Origin: Oceanirhabdus seepicola
Lineage (GTDB): Bacteria; Bacillota; Clostridia; Clostridiales; Clostridiaceae
DNA: 64,000 nucleotides
Assembly: GCF_023684385.1 (NCBI RefSeq)
Contig: NZ_JAGSOJ010000004.1
Span: 434,001-498,000, forward strand
Reading direction: 5' to 3'
The notes under the pieces were generated by a model. It saw nothing but the letters and a program-made list of their open reading frames with translations, did no database searches and was not told where the DNA came from. The number at the start of each line of letters is the position of its first letter. Position 1 is the stretch's first letter. The position numbers and the translations under genes were made by a program. This document shows, one piece after another, positions 41,529 to 51,465 of this stretch.

Positions 41529-41894
41529 TTATTTTTGCGAGTTCTTTTTCATATTATCATCAATATATACATGGTTTATTAATGGGACAATATTTATTAC
41601 TGGCTCTTCATATGGATGAACCTTTAGTATTTCATCTATAGTAGCCTTTACATTATCAATATAACATCTTGCTTCTATTTTGAGTTCTCTTCCCTCACAA
41701 ACTTTCCCCACTTCCCCTTCAAAAGGGTCTGCGCCCTCTAGTGGACGCCAATACCCTCTAACTTCATACATTGAAAGGCAGTTATCATATTCACCTATTT
41801 TTCCTGCTCCCCCTTTATTCAATGCACCCCTTATATCTTGTAATTTATCTTCTGGTACATATATTTCTATTTTAACCCACTTATAAAATTCCAT
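41529..41894 (-). CDS. YqfO-type (NIF3 C-terminal/CutA-like) domain protein
   Basis: 121 residues: YKWVKIEIYVPEDKLQDIRG start, GKIGEYDNCLSMYEVRGYWR and KVHPYEEPVINIVPL. This pattern is the ferredoxin-like domain inserted into or attached to larger Nif3/YqfO proteins, here as a stand-alone gene. It is 18 bp downstream of tyrS and may be co-transcribed. Function unknown. Confidence 0.82.
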   Translation of the reverse strand: MEFYKWVKIEIYVPEDKLQDIRGALNKGGAGKIGEYDNCLSMYEVRGYWRPLEGADPFEGEVGKVCEGRELKIEARCYIDNVKATIDEILKVHPYEEPVINIVPLINHVYIDDNMKKNSQK

Positions 41895-41912
41895 CGTACT
41901 CCCTCCTTTGGC

Positions 41913-43130
41913 TTAGTTTTTAATTTTAACAAACCTTTTCTTTCCAACCTGTATAACATCTCCAGCTTTAAGTTCAAAACATTCATCTTCAATGAATTTC
42001 TCTCCATTTATCTTTATAGCTCCTTGAGAAATTAATCTCCTTGCCTCTCTATTAGTATTAGCAAAGCTCATTTTTAATATTATTTGTATTAGCTTGTTAC
42101 ATATACAATCCCCATCAGGACACTGAATCTCTTCAATATCTTTTGGTAAACTCTTATTAGAGAATATGCTTATAAATTCTTCTCTCGCTCTCTTCCCTGC
42201 ATTACTACCATGGTATAGTGATACTACTATTTCTGCCAAATTTAATTTTAAATCCCTTGGATTCACGGTTCCCTCTTCTAGCTGTTTCTTGAATACATCT
42301 ATTTCATCTGGATGGACGTCAGTAACTAGTTCAAAGTATCTTATTATAAGCTCATCGGGTACAGACATAACCTTTCCAAATATTTCTTTTGGATTTTCGT
42401 TTACTCCAATGTAGTTTCCTAAACTTTTACTCATTTTCTCCTTACCATCTGTTCCCTCAAGAATAGGAACAAACATAGCCACTTGTTTCTCCTTATTGTA
42501 CTCCTTTTGAAGTGTCCTTCCCATAAGTATATTGAAGGTCTGATCTGTACCACCCAACTCTACATCAGCATTTATTATAACTGAGTCCAACCCTTGCATT
42601 AACGGGTACGTAAATTCATGAAGTCCAATAGACTGATTATTATTAAACCTATTTTTAAAATCATCTCTCTCTAGTATTCTTGCTACTGTTTGCTTTGCCA
42701 TTAACTCAATTACTTCCTTAAAAGACATACACTCTAACCACTCACTATTAAACCTTACTTCAGTAAAATCAGGATCTAAAATCTTAAATAATTGCCTTCT
42801 GTATGTTTCTGCATTTATTAAAACCTCATCTCTTGTAAGGGGTTTTCTAGTTTTCGATTTCCCTGATGGATCACCAATCATACCTGTAAAATCCCCAATA
42901 ATGATAATTACTTTATGTCCTAAATCTTGAAATTGCTTTGCTTTTCTCAACACAACAGAATGACCAAGATGAATATCTGGAGCTGTAGGGTCTAATCCTA
43001 ACTTTACTATTAATGGTTCCCCTGTTGTTTCGCTCTTCTCAAGCTTAGCTCTAAGTTCCCCTTCACTTATAACCTCTTCTAGTCCTTTTAAAAGTAATCT
43101 CATTTGCTCATCTATAGTTAATTTTTTCAT
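41913..43130 (-). CDS. tyrS: Tyrosyl-tRNA synthetase
   Basis: 405 residues from the ATG at 43130 (GGAGAGG upstream); a longer open frame runs back through the T-box leader and is not coding. Class I signatures: PDIHLGHS (HIGH, about 49-56) and KEKMSKSLGNY (KMSKS, about 235-245). The C-terminal S4 RNA-binding domain is at about 345-402 (TNREARRLISQGAIKINGE). The DPTAPDIHLGHS form is that of the TyrZ/TyrS2 type. It charges tRNA-Tyr and is controlled by the T-box leader upstream, whose specifier is UAC. Confidence 0.95.
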   Translation of the reverse strand: MKKLTIDEQMRLLLKGLEEVISEGELRAKLEKSETTGEPLIVKLGLDPTAPDIHLGHSVVLRKAKQFQDLGHKVIIIIGDFTGMIGDPSGKSKTRKPLTRDEVLINAETYRRQLFKILDPDFTEVRFNSEWLECMSFKEVIELMAKQTVARILERDDFKNRFNNNQSIGLHEFTYPLMQGLDSVIINADVELGGTDQTFNILMGRTLQKEYNKEKQVAMFVPILEGTDGKEKMSKSLGNYIGVNENPKEIFGKVMSVPDELIIRYFELVTDVHPDEIDVFKKQLEEGTVNPRDLKLNLAEIVVSLYHGSNAGKRAREEFISIFSNKSLPKDIEEIQCPDGDCICNKLIQIILKMSFANTNREARRLISQGAIKINGEKFIEDECFELKAGDVIQVGKKRFVKIKN

Positions 43131-43214
43131 AATATCCTCTCCAATCATATTTTTTATTTCTAAATAATTTTTAATATCTATATAAAAAGTCTGCGCACGA
43201 CTAATTTTAAAATA

Positions 43215-43532
43215 AAAAATCCCGCCCTCTACAGAATTATCTTCTGCAGAGGACGGGAGTATATACTCACGTGGTACCACCTCGTATTTTATCAATATGT
43301 TACCATATCAACCTTTTCAAGTACAATATAATCATATTAAAACACTGAATACATGATACTCTAGCACTATAACGTGTGCGGGATTCCGGAACATCCTACT
43401 AATATTGTACATATTTTCAGACTACAGCTCAAAGGTGTATTCAAAATAATCTTCTATGCTCCATCTCACCAACCAGAGCTCTCTGTAGTAGCGAAACTAT
43501 TTCTACTCGTCCTTATCAATGCCTTTTAATTT
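43215..43532 (-). ncRNA. T-box leader of tyrS (Tyr specifier UAC)
   Basis: Minus strand: stem I with the GAATACACC specifier bulge (UAC at 43439-43437), the T-box AGGTGGTACCACG (43282-43270), and a terminator with arms CCCGTCCTCTGCAGAA/TTCTGTAGAGGGCGGG (43258-43221) followed by TTTTTT. Uncharged tRNA-Tyr pairs with specifier and T-box to stabilise the antiterminator and switch tyrS on. Confidence 0.95.
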
Positions 43533-43543
43533 AATTTTTTATA

Positions 43544-43572
43544 ATATTACCATATAGTTTTTTTTATGTCAA
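43544..43572 (-). promoter_or_regulatory. Promoter of the tyrS T-box transcript
   Basis: Minus strand TTGACA (43572-43567), 17-bp spacer, TAATAT (43549-43544). Confidence 0.7.
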
Positions 43573-43769
43573 CACTATATTATATTTTGATTTCGTAAAA
43601 TAGATACATAAAAATGATTTTATTTGCCATTTTGTATATATAAATATCACGTTTTTCAAGAAACTAATTCCTAATTTCGCCATTATATGGTCCAATTTAG
43701 TATGATTAAAGTAAGTATTATAAATCATTTTAGTTTACTTTGTAAAATTTAAAGGGGAGTGATTGCATC

Positions 43770-44810
43770 GTGAAAAAAAATCAAAAGTATTTATTAGGCG
43801 TTATACTATCTTTATTAATTATAATATCTTCATATGCTGCCTATAAAAACTATGAAACTATAACTACAGAAAGAGTTTCTGCATTTAAAACTTGGACTAT
43901 ACAATTACGTGAAGACATAGAAGAAAATATCAATATAAATGAATGCATTACAATTGAAGATGATAAAGGACAGATAGTAGAAAATAATAAAATTATACTA
44001 GAAGGAAATACACTTAAAATATATCCCCCAGAAGATGGATATATGTTAGACACTAAATATAAAGTCACATTAAATGAGAATATTGAATCAATAATTGATA
44101 AGAACCTTAAAAGTGATTTTAAGCATACATTTGAAACTAGAAAAAAGCTGAATGACAAAGATAAAGAGACCCAAAAATTAATCGCTTGGGGGTTAGGCTA
44201 TAATTTAGAGGAACAGGTTCAAAATGATAGAGATTATGAATGGTATATAGATCAATGTAATACAGGTATTCATAGTAAGGATAATTGTGGTCCATCAAGT
44301 GTTACTATGGCAATTAAATGGGCTGACAAAGAATTTAAGAATACAGCTGAAGATGCAAGAAATACGCTTCAGTCAAAGGGGGGCTGGTGGCATACTGATG
44401 ATATAGTTTGTTACTTGTATATGAATGACATTGACTATAAAAAGGTTGGAATAGTAACTTCTGATAAATTAATGAATGCCCTAAATGAAGGTCATATACT
44501 CTTAATGTGTATAGACACAAAATATCTAAACTATAATCAGAATAGCGAACAAAGAGTTGGAAAGTTTCATACCAATAGCGGAGGACACTTTTTAATAGTG
44601 AAAGGATACGTTATAGTTGATGGTGAGCTCTATTTTACTGTTTATGATCCAGCTAGTCGGAACAGGACATATAATGATGTCACTCTTAAAGGGAAAGATA
44701 GATATTATAAGGCTGATGAATTAGTGGAATCTGCAGAAGAATGGTGGAATTTATTTTTTGTAATAAAAGGTCTAAAAGATAATGCTGAATCAGAAGATGA
44801 TGCAAACTAA
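43770..44810 (+). CDS. Secreted/membrane-anchored C39-like (papain-fold) peptidase
   Basis: 346 residues, GTG start with GGGGAG 10 bases upstream. An N-terminal signal-anchor (about 5-25) is followed by an Ig-like segment (about 35-125), then a peptidase-C39-like domain: catalytic Cys in SKDNCGPSSVTMAIKW (about residue 173), His in SGGHFLIVKGY (about 271) and Asp in VYDPASRN. It could cleave a secreted peptide or cell-surface protein. One of the few plus-strand genes, divergent from tyrS, with a bidirectional terminator after it. Confidence 0.8.
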   Translation: MKKNQKYLLGVILSLLIIISSYAAYKNYETITTERVSAFKTWTIQLREDIEENININECITIEDDKGQIVENNKIILEGNTLKIYPPEDGYMLDTKYKVTLNENIESIIDKNLKSDFKHTFETRKKLNDKDKETQKLIAWGLGYNLEEQVQNDRDYEWYIDQCNTGIHSKDNCGPSSVTMAIKWADKEFKNTAEDARNTLQSKGGWWHTDDIVCYLYMNDIDYKKVGIVTSDKLMNALNEGHILLMCIDTKYLNYNQNSEQRVGKFHTNSGGHFLIVKGYVIVDGELYFTVYDPASRNRTYNDVTLKGKDRYYKADELVESAEEWWNLFFVIKGLKDNAESEDDAN

Positions 44811-44833
44811 ATAATTCAATTAATTATGAAAAT

Positions 44834-44880
44834 AAAAAGGCTAACGCTATATAAAACCTTATATGCGTTAGCCCTTTTTT
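44834..44880. terminator. Bidirectional terminator
   Basis: GGCTAACGC.TATA../..TATA.GCGTTAGCC (44839-44872) with A-run before and T-run after. It serves both the plus-strand peptidase and the minus-strand giant signalling gene, whose stop codon touches the T-run. Confidence 0.85.
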
Positions 44881-47800
44881 AATTTTTATCACTTTCTTTT
44901 CCATCACATGGTTGACAAAAGATTCTCTTTGCCAGTTTAATAATAACATTTACAAAATTAAGGTTTTCATAGTTAAATTCCTTCTCTGAAGTGGGAACTT
45001 CTAAAAGTAATACAGCTATTACTCTCTCGTGATCTATAAGAGGAATACATATTATGGAGTTCCAGTCTGGTAGCCCTGTAAGGGGGTTATTCCTATTACG
45101 TAAATTCCAATCGATTGTACACATTTCCTTTTTATTTTCTATGACTTCTCTTACTATCTCTTTGTTGTAATCTTCTTTCTTAATCCACGACTCATTGTAT
45201 CTTCTTCGTGAAAAGACCTCTGCTATTCTACCATCATTTACTTTAAACAAAGTTCCATCTTCAGCTTCTGTAGTCTCAATCAATCTTCCTAAGAGTTTAT
45301 AAATCTTGTTAGATGAACCTATTTGTTCATCCACTAAATCCAAAACTTCAATAAATGTAAGTACATTTCTAGAATCTTCAACAGAGTTTCCAGTAATTAT
45401 TCCTGAAAGTTTATTCGCCCCTTTATTTCCAAACTCCATAAGGGGTGTATATATTTTAACCCTATTTCGTCCTTCTTCTTTAGCATCATATAATGCCTTA
45501 TCAGCCTTCTCAATTAGTTCCTCTTGTAATTGACTATGCTCTGGGTACGAAGCTAAACCTATACTTACAGTTACTGGGTAATTTTCTCCTATAATATTGG
45601 AATTCATAAGATTAATTCTTATTCTTTCTGCAATTTTCATAGCCTCATTAGCCCCAGTATTAGGTAAAATAATTAAGAATTCTTCTCCACCATATCGTCC
45701 TATTATGTCATCTGTTCTTATTGAATTCTTCATTATTCTGCTGGCTTCTTCTAATACCTCATCACCTTTTTGATGCCCAAATTTATCATTTATATTTTTA
45801 AAGTGATCTAAATCAGCTATTAATACACTTAATTCATTTCCTTCTTCATATGTTTTTTCTAATTCTAACTTAAATGAATCCATTAAATACTTTCTTGTAT
45901 ATACTCCTGTTAATTTATCAATTGCAGAAATCATCTTAAATTCATAACTACTCATAATAGAACTGATAAGCGGCATTAATTCTAGACATTTTGAAACAGT
46001 ATGCTCATTAAAATTATTCAAAATATTATATGATTCTATATAAAGAACACCTTTAATTCTACTACTCTTATTTTTAACACGATTTCTATCGTTTATATTT
46101 ATTATATCTCTATGATATGAATCTTCTATAGGCAAACATATAATACCATTCATCCTACCATCCACATTAATTCTACTTTTCTCCCCGTGGAGTTTATTAA
46201 AGGTTATATTTTCCCTAGTTATCTTTACTCTGTCAATTATATTCATATCTTTAGGTAGTTGAACATCTCCATTACTACTAAAAATAACCTTATGTTCCGA
46301 ACTATTACTTTTAATTATCATACATCTCGATGCTAACGTTATATTTTCAAGAAAATTACATATAAATTTCAGATTTTCCTCTGGACTAGAGAATAAATTC
46401 CTAGTTATATCTTTAATATCTTCAATATAATATAATTCCTTATGTTTATATAATTTTTTAGTGTATTCATTAAAAGCTTTACTATTTACAATCTCTTTGA
46501 AAAAATCAAAAGAAATCATACTTTTAAATTGATCTTCTATTCGCATTTCATAATTGGTATCTTCATTATTTCTTGTGAAGTATATTTTCAGTTCTCTGAT
46601 AATAGCTAACACTTCATGTAAAATCTTTCTATCTATAAAACTTTCTTTATATTTTAAAGGAATATATTCATAAATTTCTTTAAAAATGTCAATTGCAATT
46701 AGATAATAATTAAGAGCGTAGATATAATTCTTCTTTTTATAATAAATTGATGCTATGACATAATTGCCAAAAAGACTAATTAATTTCATCTTTGTATCTT
46801 TTATTTCATTCATCAAACCTATTAATTTCTCAATATCATAATCCTTCTCAGTGTATGCCCTAGCTATTTCATATTTAATCAGGCTATTTATATTCATATT
46901 ATCTATTTTCAAAGCAATTATTTTTTCAAATATACTTTTTAAGTAATTTTTATATCCTATTAAAGCAAGAGTAACAGCTAATTCAAAGAGCATATTCATC
47001 TTTTCTGTTGGATAGATTATCCTATCTATTATATGAAAGCTATCTTCTAAAAGCTTGTCTACATCTTCTCCTCGATAAAACTTTATTAAATTTTTTGTAA
47101 GATATACTCTCCATAAAGCCTTATTCTGTTCTTCTCCATAGACTTGTTCAGCCTTATCACAAAGCTCCTTTGCATAATCTAGATTCAGATAAAAAAGAGC
47201 TCTTAGTGCTGCTGTAATATAATATTCACCTTTGTCTCTATTATAATCACCATTCTTAGCAATTATTTCTTTACATTCGGAATAGTAATTCTCCACTATC
47301 TTTAAATTACCATATTTCAAGTTTAAAGATACAAACGCAACATTTGTAGATAGTAAGCTCTGCTTATCATTTCCACCTTTTAAAATTTGTATTGCTTTGT
47401 TAAGATATATTTCTCCTCTTTCCAAATTATTTAAATCTATATTTGACTCTGCTAAATTGGAGAATATAAGTGGAAGAATCTCAATAATTCTATATTCTTC
47501 TGCTATCTCTCTACTTTTTTCAAAGAACTCCATACCTTTTTGAATATCTTGAAAATGTTCATAATATATAACAGCAATATTATTTAAACAATGTATTTTA
47601 CCTTTAATATAATTATCTTTTTCATAGTATTTCAACGCTTGTTTAAAACATTCAATTCCCATCATTGTATTAGATTTCAGAAAATTAATTATTCCTTCAA
47701 TATTATAAAGTTCCCCTAATATTCTATATTCACTTTCAGAAGCAAGCTCTTTTGCTTCCTTCAATATTTTAGATCCTTCTTCAAGATCACCCTGCTGGAA

Positions 47801-50251
47801 TGCATATATTCTTGTTTTATTTAAAAGGTAATATAAATATCCTTTTTTATATTTAGTTTTTGAATATAATTCAAACATAATCTCAACAAGTTCTTCACAT
47901 TTTGAAGTGTTTTTGCTTCTATTAAATAAATTTGTCAACTCATTCAATATTTCAAATCTAAGTTCAATAAAGTTTCTTCCTTCTGCTTTTTCATCCGCTT
48001 CATGTAATATTTCAATTGCTCTTTCACTTTCCCCACACTGATGATTTAATAGAGCAAGCTTTATCATTATTCTTATATCATTCTCATCATAATTGTCTGA
48101 ATATCTAATAGCTTTTTCCAAATACTCAATAGCTAATAAATTATCATTGATGTTAATCATATTCTCCGCTAAAAGGCTACAATATTCTTTCACCTTTGAA
48201 TAATCTTGAGCTTTTTCAAAGTGATTTACCATATTTCTTATATCTATCTTTTCCCCACTCAAATATTTTTTTTCAAAGATCAAAGCAATCAAATTATTAT
48301 AAGTTTTCTTTTCATCGTCCTTTAATCTTCCATATATAACATCTTTCATCATTTTGTTAGTAAAATAATATTGTCTTTCATATCTTTGATTATTACGAGA
48401 TAATAATCCTTTTCTACACAATGAATCTATTGAATATAAAATATCAGCTTCGGAATAATTAAATGCTTCTTTAATAATTTCTATGTTAATATCATCTTTT
48501 AAAACAGAAAGTTTTTTTAGAAAATCATAGTTATCTTTGTTCAAATCATTTATTTGTCCCATTGATGCTATAACAATATTTTCTGGTAAATCTAACTCAT
48601 CATAATCTTCAAAGTCTATTGTCCATTTTCCAATACTTTCATCAATATACATAACTTTTTTTGCAAAAAGATCTTTTATTACTTCTTGAACAAATATGGG
48701 ATTTCCATAAGTATGATTAAATATTCTCTTTGCAAATTTATTTGGAAGATAGGACATACTAAGCATGTCCTTAATTAACATCGTTGAATCTTTAAGATTT
48801 AACGATGTTAGCGGAATATTAAGATTGTTATTCTTATCTTTAAACTTTGTAATAAATCCATGAGCAAACTTATTTAACCAAATTTCTTCATCACTATATG
48901 ACAATATAAACAAAATATTCTTATCAAGATTATTCTTTAACAAGTGCATCTCTAAAATTTCAATTATATATTCTGATGCATATTGAAGATTATCAATTAT
49001 TATAATTGCCTTTTTATTTTCTATAGCATCATATATAAAATTCAGCAATCTACTATTGAATTTATATCTTTCATTTGTATCATTAAACAAAGAAATTGGT
49101 TGTATTTTTTTTGAATTTATTTCTGGGATTATTAATTTGAATTCTTCTTCATATTTTTTAACTATCTCTTTTTTTGTTTCATGAAAAAATTTCATAATGA
49201 TTTCTTCAAAGATTATGTAATTATTATTCTCTTTACTTTCTAACAAAAAACTTGAATATATCTCATTACTTCTAAGTTTTAATTTGTATTCAATTTCATT
49301 TAAGAATCTAGTCTTACCCATACCATTTGGAGCATGAACAAATGCCACTCCATTCTCATTTTTATCATACCATTCAAGTATTTCTTTTATCTCTAAATCT
49401 CTTCCATACATTTTATGTTTAAAATTAATTTTTTCAACATCATTAACATCATAAAATTTTTCTTCAAGATTATAAATTCTATTGAACTGCTCTACTAATT
49501 CTTCAATACTTTTATATCTTTTCTTTTGATTTTTATTTATCATTTTTCTTACAATAATGAATAACTTCATTACCATATTATTTTTATCTTTTATCTCATT
49601 TAAATCCTTCACATCGCTATTAAAATTCGGAATAATAGTATTCTTGATTATCATGCCTAAAGAATATATATCTATACTCTCATTTATTTCTTCACCATTT
49701 ATAAGCTCCGGAGCTTTATATTCTAATTTCTCATTATCCACTGATAATATATTATATTCATCAATTTTACTACTAAGTATATCTCTTATCTTAGCATGTA
49801 ATTGATTGTTCTCATCATGATATATTATAATATCTCCTGGATTTAGATATTTATAGATTTCTCCTTTTAGATGCAAATAACTTAATCCTTTGCATATATC
49901 AATAAATCCACTCTTTAATTGTTGAAAATCTTTTATATGGGTAATATCAAACTTATAAGTATCTTCATGCTCAGTTATATAATAATAATAAGAAATATTC
50001 TCAACTTTCCTATTATCAATTGATTTTACTATTCCCATATCCAATATCTTAATAATGTATTTACTATTAATACTTAAATATTCATTTATATCCATATCAT
50101 AAATATCAAAATTCTTGGGGATGTATTCAAGCTTAACTATATTAAGCATTACCTTTTGTGCTTTTAAAACATCATCAGCTAAGTATATAGTCTTATTTGT
50201 CTTATGTTCAATAACTTTTATTAATCTATATCTACCATTAATCAATTCCAA
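44879..50251 (-). CDS. Giant pseudokinase-ATPase-TPR-GGDEF-GAF signalling protein
   Basis: 1790 residues from a TTG with GGGGGTGG 7 bases upstream. Order: a kinase-like domain (1-265) whose catalytic loop reads YKYLNPGDIII instead of HRDLKPxN and lacks a clear DFG, so probably inactive; an AAA/STAND-type ATPase (about 280-560; Walker A APNGMGKT at about 307-314, Walker B AIIIIDNLQ); helical TPR repeats (about 640-1200); a GAF-like region; a GGDEF domain with intact GGEEF (about 1518-1522), so probably a diguanylate cyclase; and a C-terminal GAF-like domain (about 1600-1780). The same architecture occurs with active kinases in other bacteria. The signal is unknown. Confidence 0.88.
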   Translation of the reverse strand: MELINGRYRLIKVIEHKTNKTIYLADDVLKAQKVMLNIVKLEYIPKNFDIYDMDINEYLSINSKYIIKILDMGIVKSIDNRKVENISYYYYITEHEDTYKFDITHIKDFQQLKSGFIDICKGLSYLHLKGEIYKYLNPGDIIIYHDENNQLHAKIRDILSSKIDEYNILSVDNEKLEYKAPELINGEEINESIDIYSLGMIIKNTIIPNFNSDVKDLNEIKDKNNMVMKLFIIVRKMINKNQKKRYKSIEELVEQFNRIYNLEEKFYDVNDVEKINFKHKMYGRDLEIKEILEWYDKNENGVAFVHAPNGMGKTRFLNEIEYKLKLRSNEIYSSFLLESKENNNYIIFEEIIMKFFHETKKEIVKKYEEEFKLIIPEINSKKIQPISLFNDTNERYKFNSRLLNFIYDAIENKKAIIIIDNLQYASEYIIEILEMHLLKNNLDKNILFILSYSDEEIWLNKFAHGFITKFKDKNNNLNIPLTSLNLKDSTMLIKDMLSMSYLPNKFAKRIFNHTYGNPIFVQEVIKDLFAKKVMYIDESIGKWTIDFEDYDELDLPENIVIASMGQINDLNKDNYDFLKKLSVLKDDINIEIIKEAFNYSEADILYSIDSLCRKGLLSRNNQRYERQYYFTNKMMKDVIYGRLKDDEKKTYNNLIALIFEKKYLSGEKIDIRNMVNHFEKAQDYSKVKEYCSLLAENMININDNLLAIEYLEKAIRYSDNYDENDIRIMIKLALLNHQCGESERAIEILHEADEKAEGRNFIELRFEILNELTNLFNRSKNTSKCEELVEIMFELYSKTKYKKGYLYYLLNKTRIYAFQQGDLEEGSKILKEAKELASESEYRILGELYNIEGIINFLKSNTMMGIECFKQALKYYEKDNYIKGKIHCLNNIAVIYYEHFQDIQKGMEFFEKSREIAEEYRIIEILPLIFSNLAESNIDLNNLERGEIYLNKAIQILKGGNDKQSLLSTNVAFVSLNLKYGNLKIVENYYSECKEIIAKNGDYNRDKGEYYITAALRALFYLNLDYAKELCDKAEQVYGEEQNKALWRVYLTKNLIKFYRGEDVDKLLEDSFHIIDRIIYPTEKMNMLFELAVTLALIGYKNYLKSIFEKIIALKIDNMNINSLIKYEIARAYTEKDYDIEKLIGLMNEIKDTKMKLISLFGNYVIASIYYKKKNYIYALNYYLIAIDIFKEIYEYIPLKYKESFIDRKILHEVLAIIRELKIYFTRNNEDTNYEMRIEDQFKSMISFDFFKEIVNSKAFNEYTKKLYKHKELYYIEDIKDITRNLFSSPEENLKFICNFLENITLASRCMIIKSNSSEHKVIFSSNGDVQLPKDMNIIDRVKITRENITFNKLHGEKSRINVDGRMNGIICLPIEDSYHRDIININDRNRVKNKSSRIKGVLYIESYNILNNFNEHTVSKCLELMPLISSIMSSYEFKMISAIDKLTGVYTRKYLMDSFKLELEKTYEEGNELSVLIADLDHFKNINDKFGHQKGDEVLEEASRIMKNSIRTDDIIGRYGGEEFLIILPNTGANEAMKIAERIRINLMNSNIIGENYPVTVSIGLASYPEHSQLQEELIEKADKALYDAKEEGRNRVKIYTPLMEFGNKGANKLSGIITGNSVEDSRNVLTFIEVLDLVDEQIGSSNKIYKLLGRLIETTEAEDGTLFKVNDGRIAEVFSRRRYNESWIKKEDYNKEIVREVIENKKEMCTIDWNLRNRNNPLTGLPDWNSIICIPLIDHERVIAVLLLEVPTSEKEFNYENLNFVNVIIKLAKRIFCQPCDGKESDKN

Positions 50252-50330
50252 TTATATCCACCCCCTCAAATTTTACTATATCTTATCCTAATATTATACA
50301 CCTATATTACATAGTATACAAAAGAAAAAC

Positions 50331-50355
50331 AGAGGAAATCTAATGTATTTCCTCT
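50331..50355 (-). terminator. Rho-independent terminator
   Basis: AGAGGAAAT/ATTTCCTCT with a 7-base loop, then TTTTTCTTTT on the minus strand, 12 bp after the TPR gene. Confidence 0.75.
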
Positions 50356-50366
50356 TAATAATTTTT

Positions 50367-51182
50367 CTATTCTTGGTATAATTTTTGCTTAAGCTTCTGT
50401 TTAATTTCAATTTTTAAGTTTTTAGCATCCTTATTATTTTTATTTATTGAAATAGCCTTCCTGCAACATTCTAATGCTTCTTCATATTTTTCTAACCCCA
50501 TACAGCTTATAGCTTTATTTATATATATAAAGTCACTTTTTTTCTCTAACTTTAAAGCTTTGTTGCAATATTTCAATCCTTCTTCATATTTTCCCATGTT
50601 GTTTAATGCATCAGTACAGTTAATATAATATATATAATTATCTGCTTTTGCCTTAATAGCTTTCTTATATGATTCAAAAGCCTCTTGAAATTGCCCCATA
50701 TTTGCTAGTGCAATTCCTTTGTTATTTAATGCCTCACTAAATTTAGGCGCTAATTCTTCAACTCTATTATAGCATTTAAGTGACTCCTGATATCTTTCTT
50801 GATTCTGCAAACTCAAACCCTTATTATAAAAATAAACAGCATTCTTAGGATTCAATTCAATTGCTCTATCAAAATATTTTGTAGCTTTCTCAAACTCACC
50901 TTTCTCATCAAGAATATTTCCTACCCCATTATAATTCTCACTGTTCTGAGGATTAATTTTCATTGCTTTATCAAAATATTTTAGTGCTTCAGTGTATTTT
51001 CTTTTCTCATAATATGCATACCCAATACAGCTATATATTTCATCGTTATTAGGTTCTATGTTAAGCGCGTTTTCATAAGATTTTATGGCATCATTAAATT
51101 TGCCCTCTCTCATATGTTTATGACCATCTTCTCTATGTGGATTTTCAATGTTTTGATTGCCTATTTTTTGGATTTTATCCAT
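50367..51182 (-). CDS. TPR-repeat protein
   Basis: 271 residues from the ATG at 51182 (GGAG 7 bases upstream; an ATG 15 bp earlier overlaps the site). At least six 34-residue TPR units of regular sequence (for example YFDKAMKINPQNSENYNGVG, YFDRAIELNPKNAVYFYNKG) and no other domain. A cytosolic protein-interaction scaffold. The neighbouring giant protein also has TPRs, so a common partner is conceivable but not shown. Confidence 0.9.
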   Translation of the reverse strand: MDKIQKIGNQNIENPHREDGHKHMREGKFNDAIKSYENALNIEPNNDEIYSCIGYAYYEKRKYTEALKYFDKAMKINPQNSENYNGVGNILDEKGEFEKATKYFDRAIELNPKNAVYFYNKGLSLQNQERYQESLKCYNRVEELAPKFSEALNNKGIALANMGQFQEAFESYKKAIKAKADNYIYYINCTDALNNMGKYEEGLKYCNKALKLEKKSDFIYINKAISCMGLEKYEEALECCRKAISINKNNKDAKNLKIEIKQKLKQKLYQE

Positions 51183-51356
51183 GTAAACACTCCTCAATAA
51201 TTACTATCATGTAGGGCATAATATATATATATTTTATGCAAATTAAGTTAATTAAGTTACTAAAAATACTGAGGATGTTATAAATTTAAAAATTAAAATA
51301 AGATTATTAAGAAATTAACGTTAAATTTCAAACAAATCACTTGTCTAAAAGAATCA

Positions 51357-51395
51357 TTTATTATATAATAAAAATATAACAAATAATAATTATTA
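51357..51395. promoter_or_regulatory. Two AT-rich palindromes upstream of the flavodiiron gene
   Basis: TTTATTATATAATAAA (51357-51372, 16-bp perfect dyad) and TAATAATTATTA (51384-51395). Their look and position are compatible with PerR/Fur-type operators, which would fit an oxygen- or peroxide-reducing enzyme, but such dyads also arise by chance in AT-rich DNA. Confidence 0.35.
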
Positions 51396-51465
51396 CTTAA
51401 TAATAATTAGTTTAAATTACTTAGCATAAAACGCATTTAGAATATATTATATAGGAGTGTTTATA

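Noticed and set aside
43131..43295. N-terminal extension of tyrosyl-tRNA synthetase
   Set aside because: It is the read-through of the T-box terminator region; the ATG at 43130 has its own ribosome site and matches the family's start.
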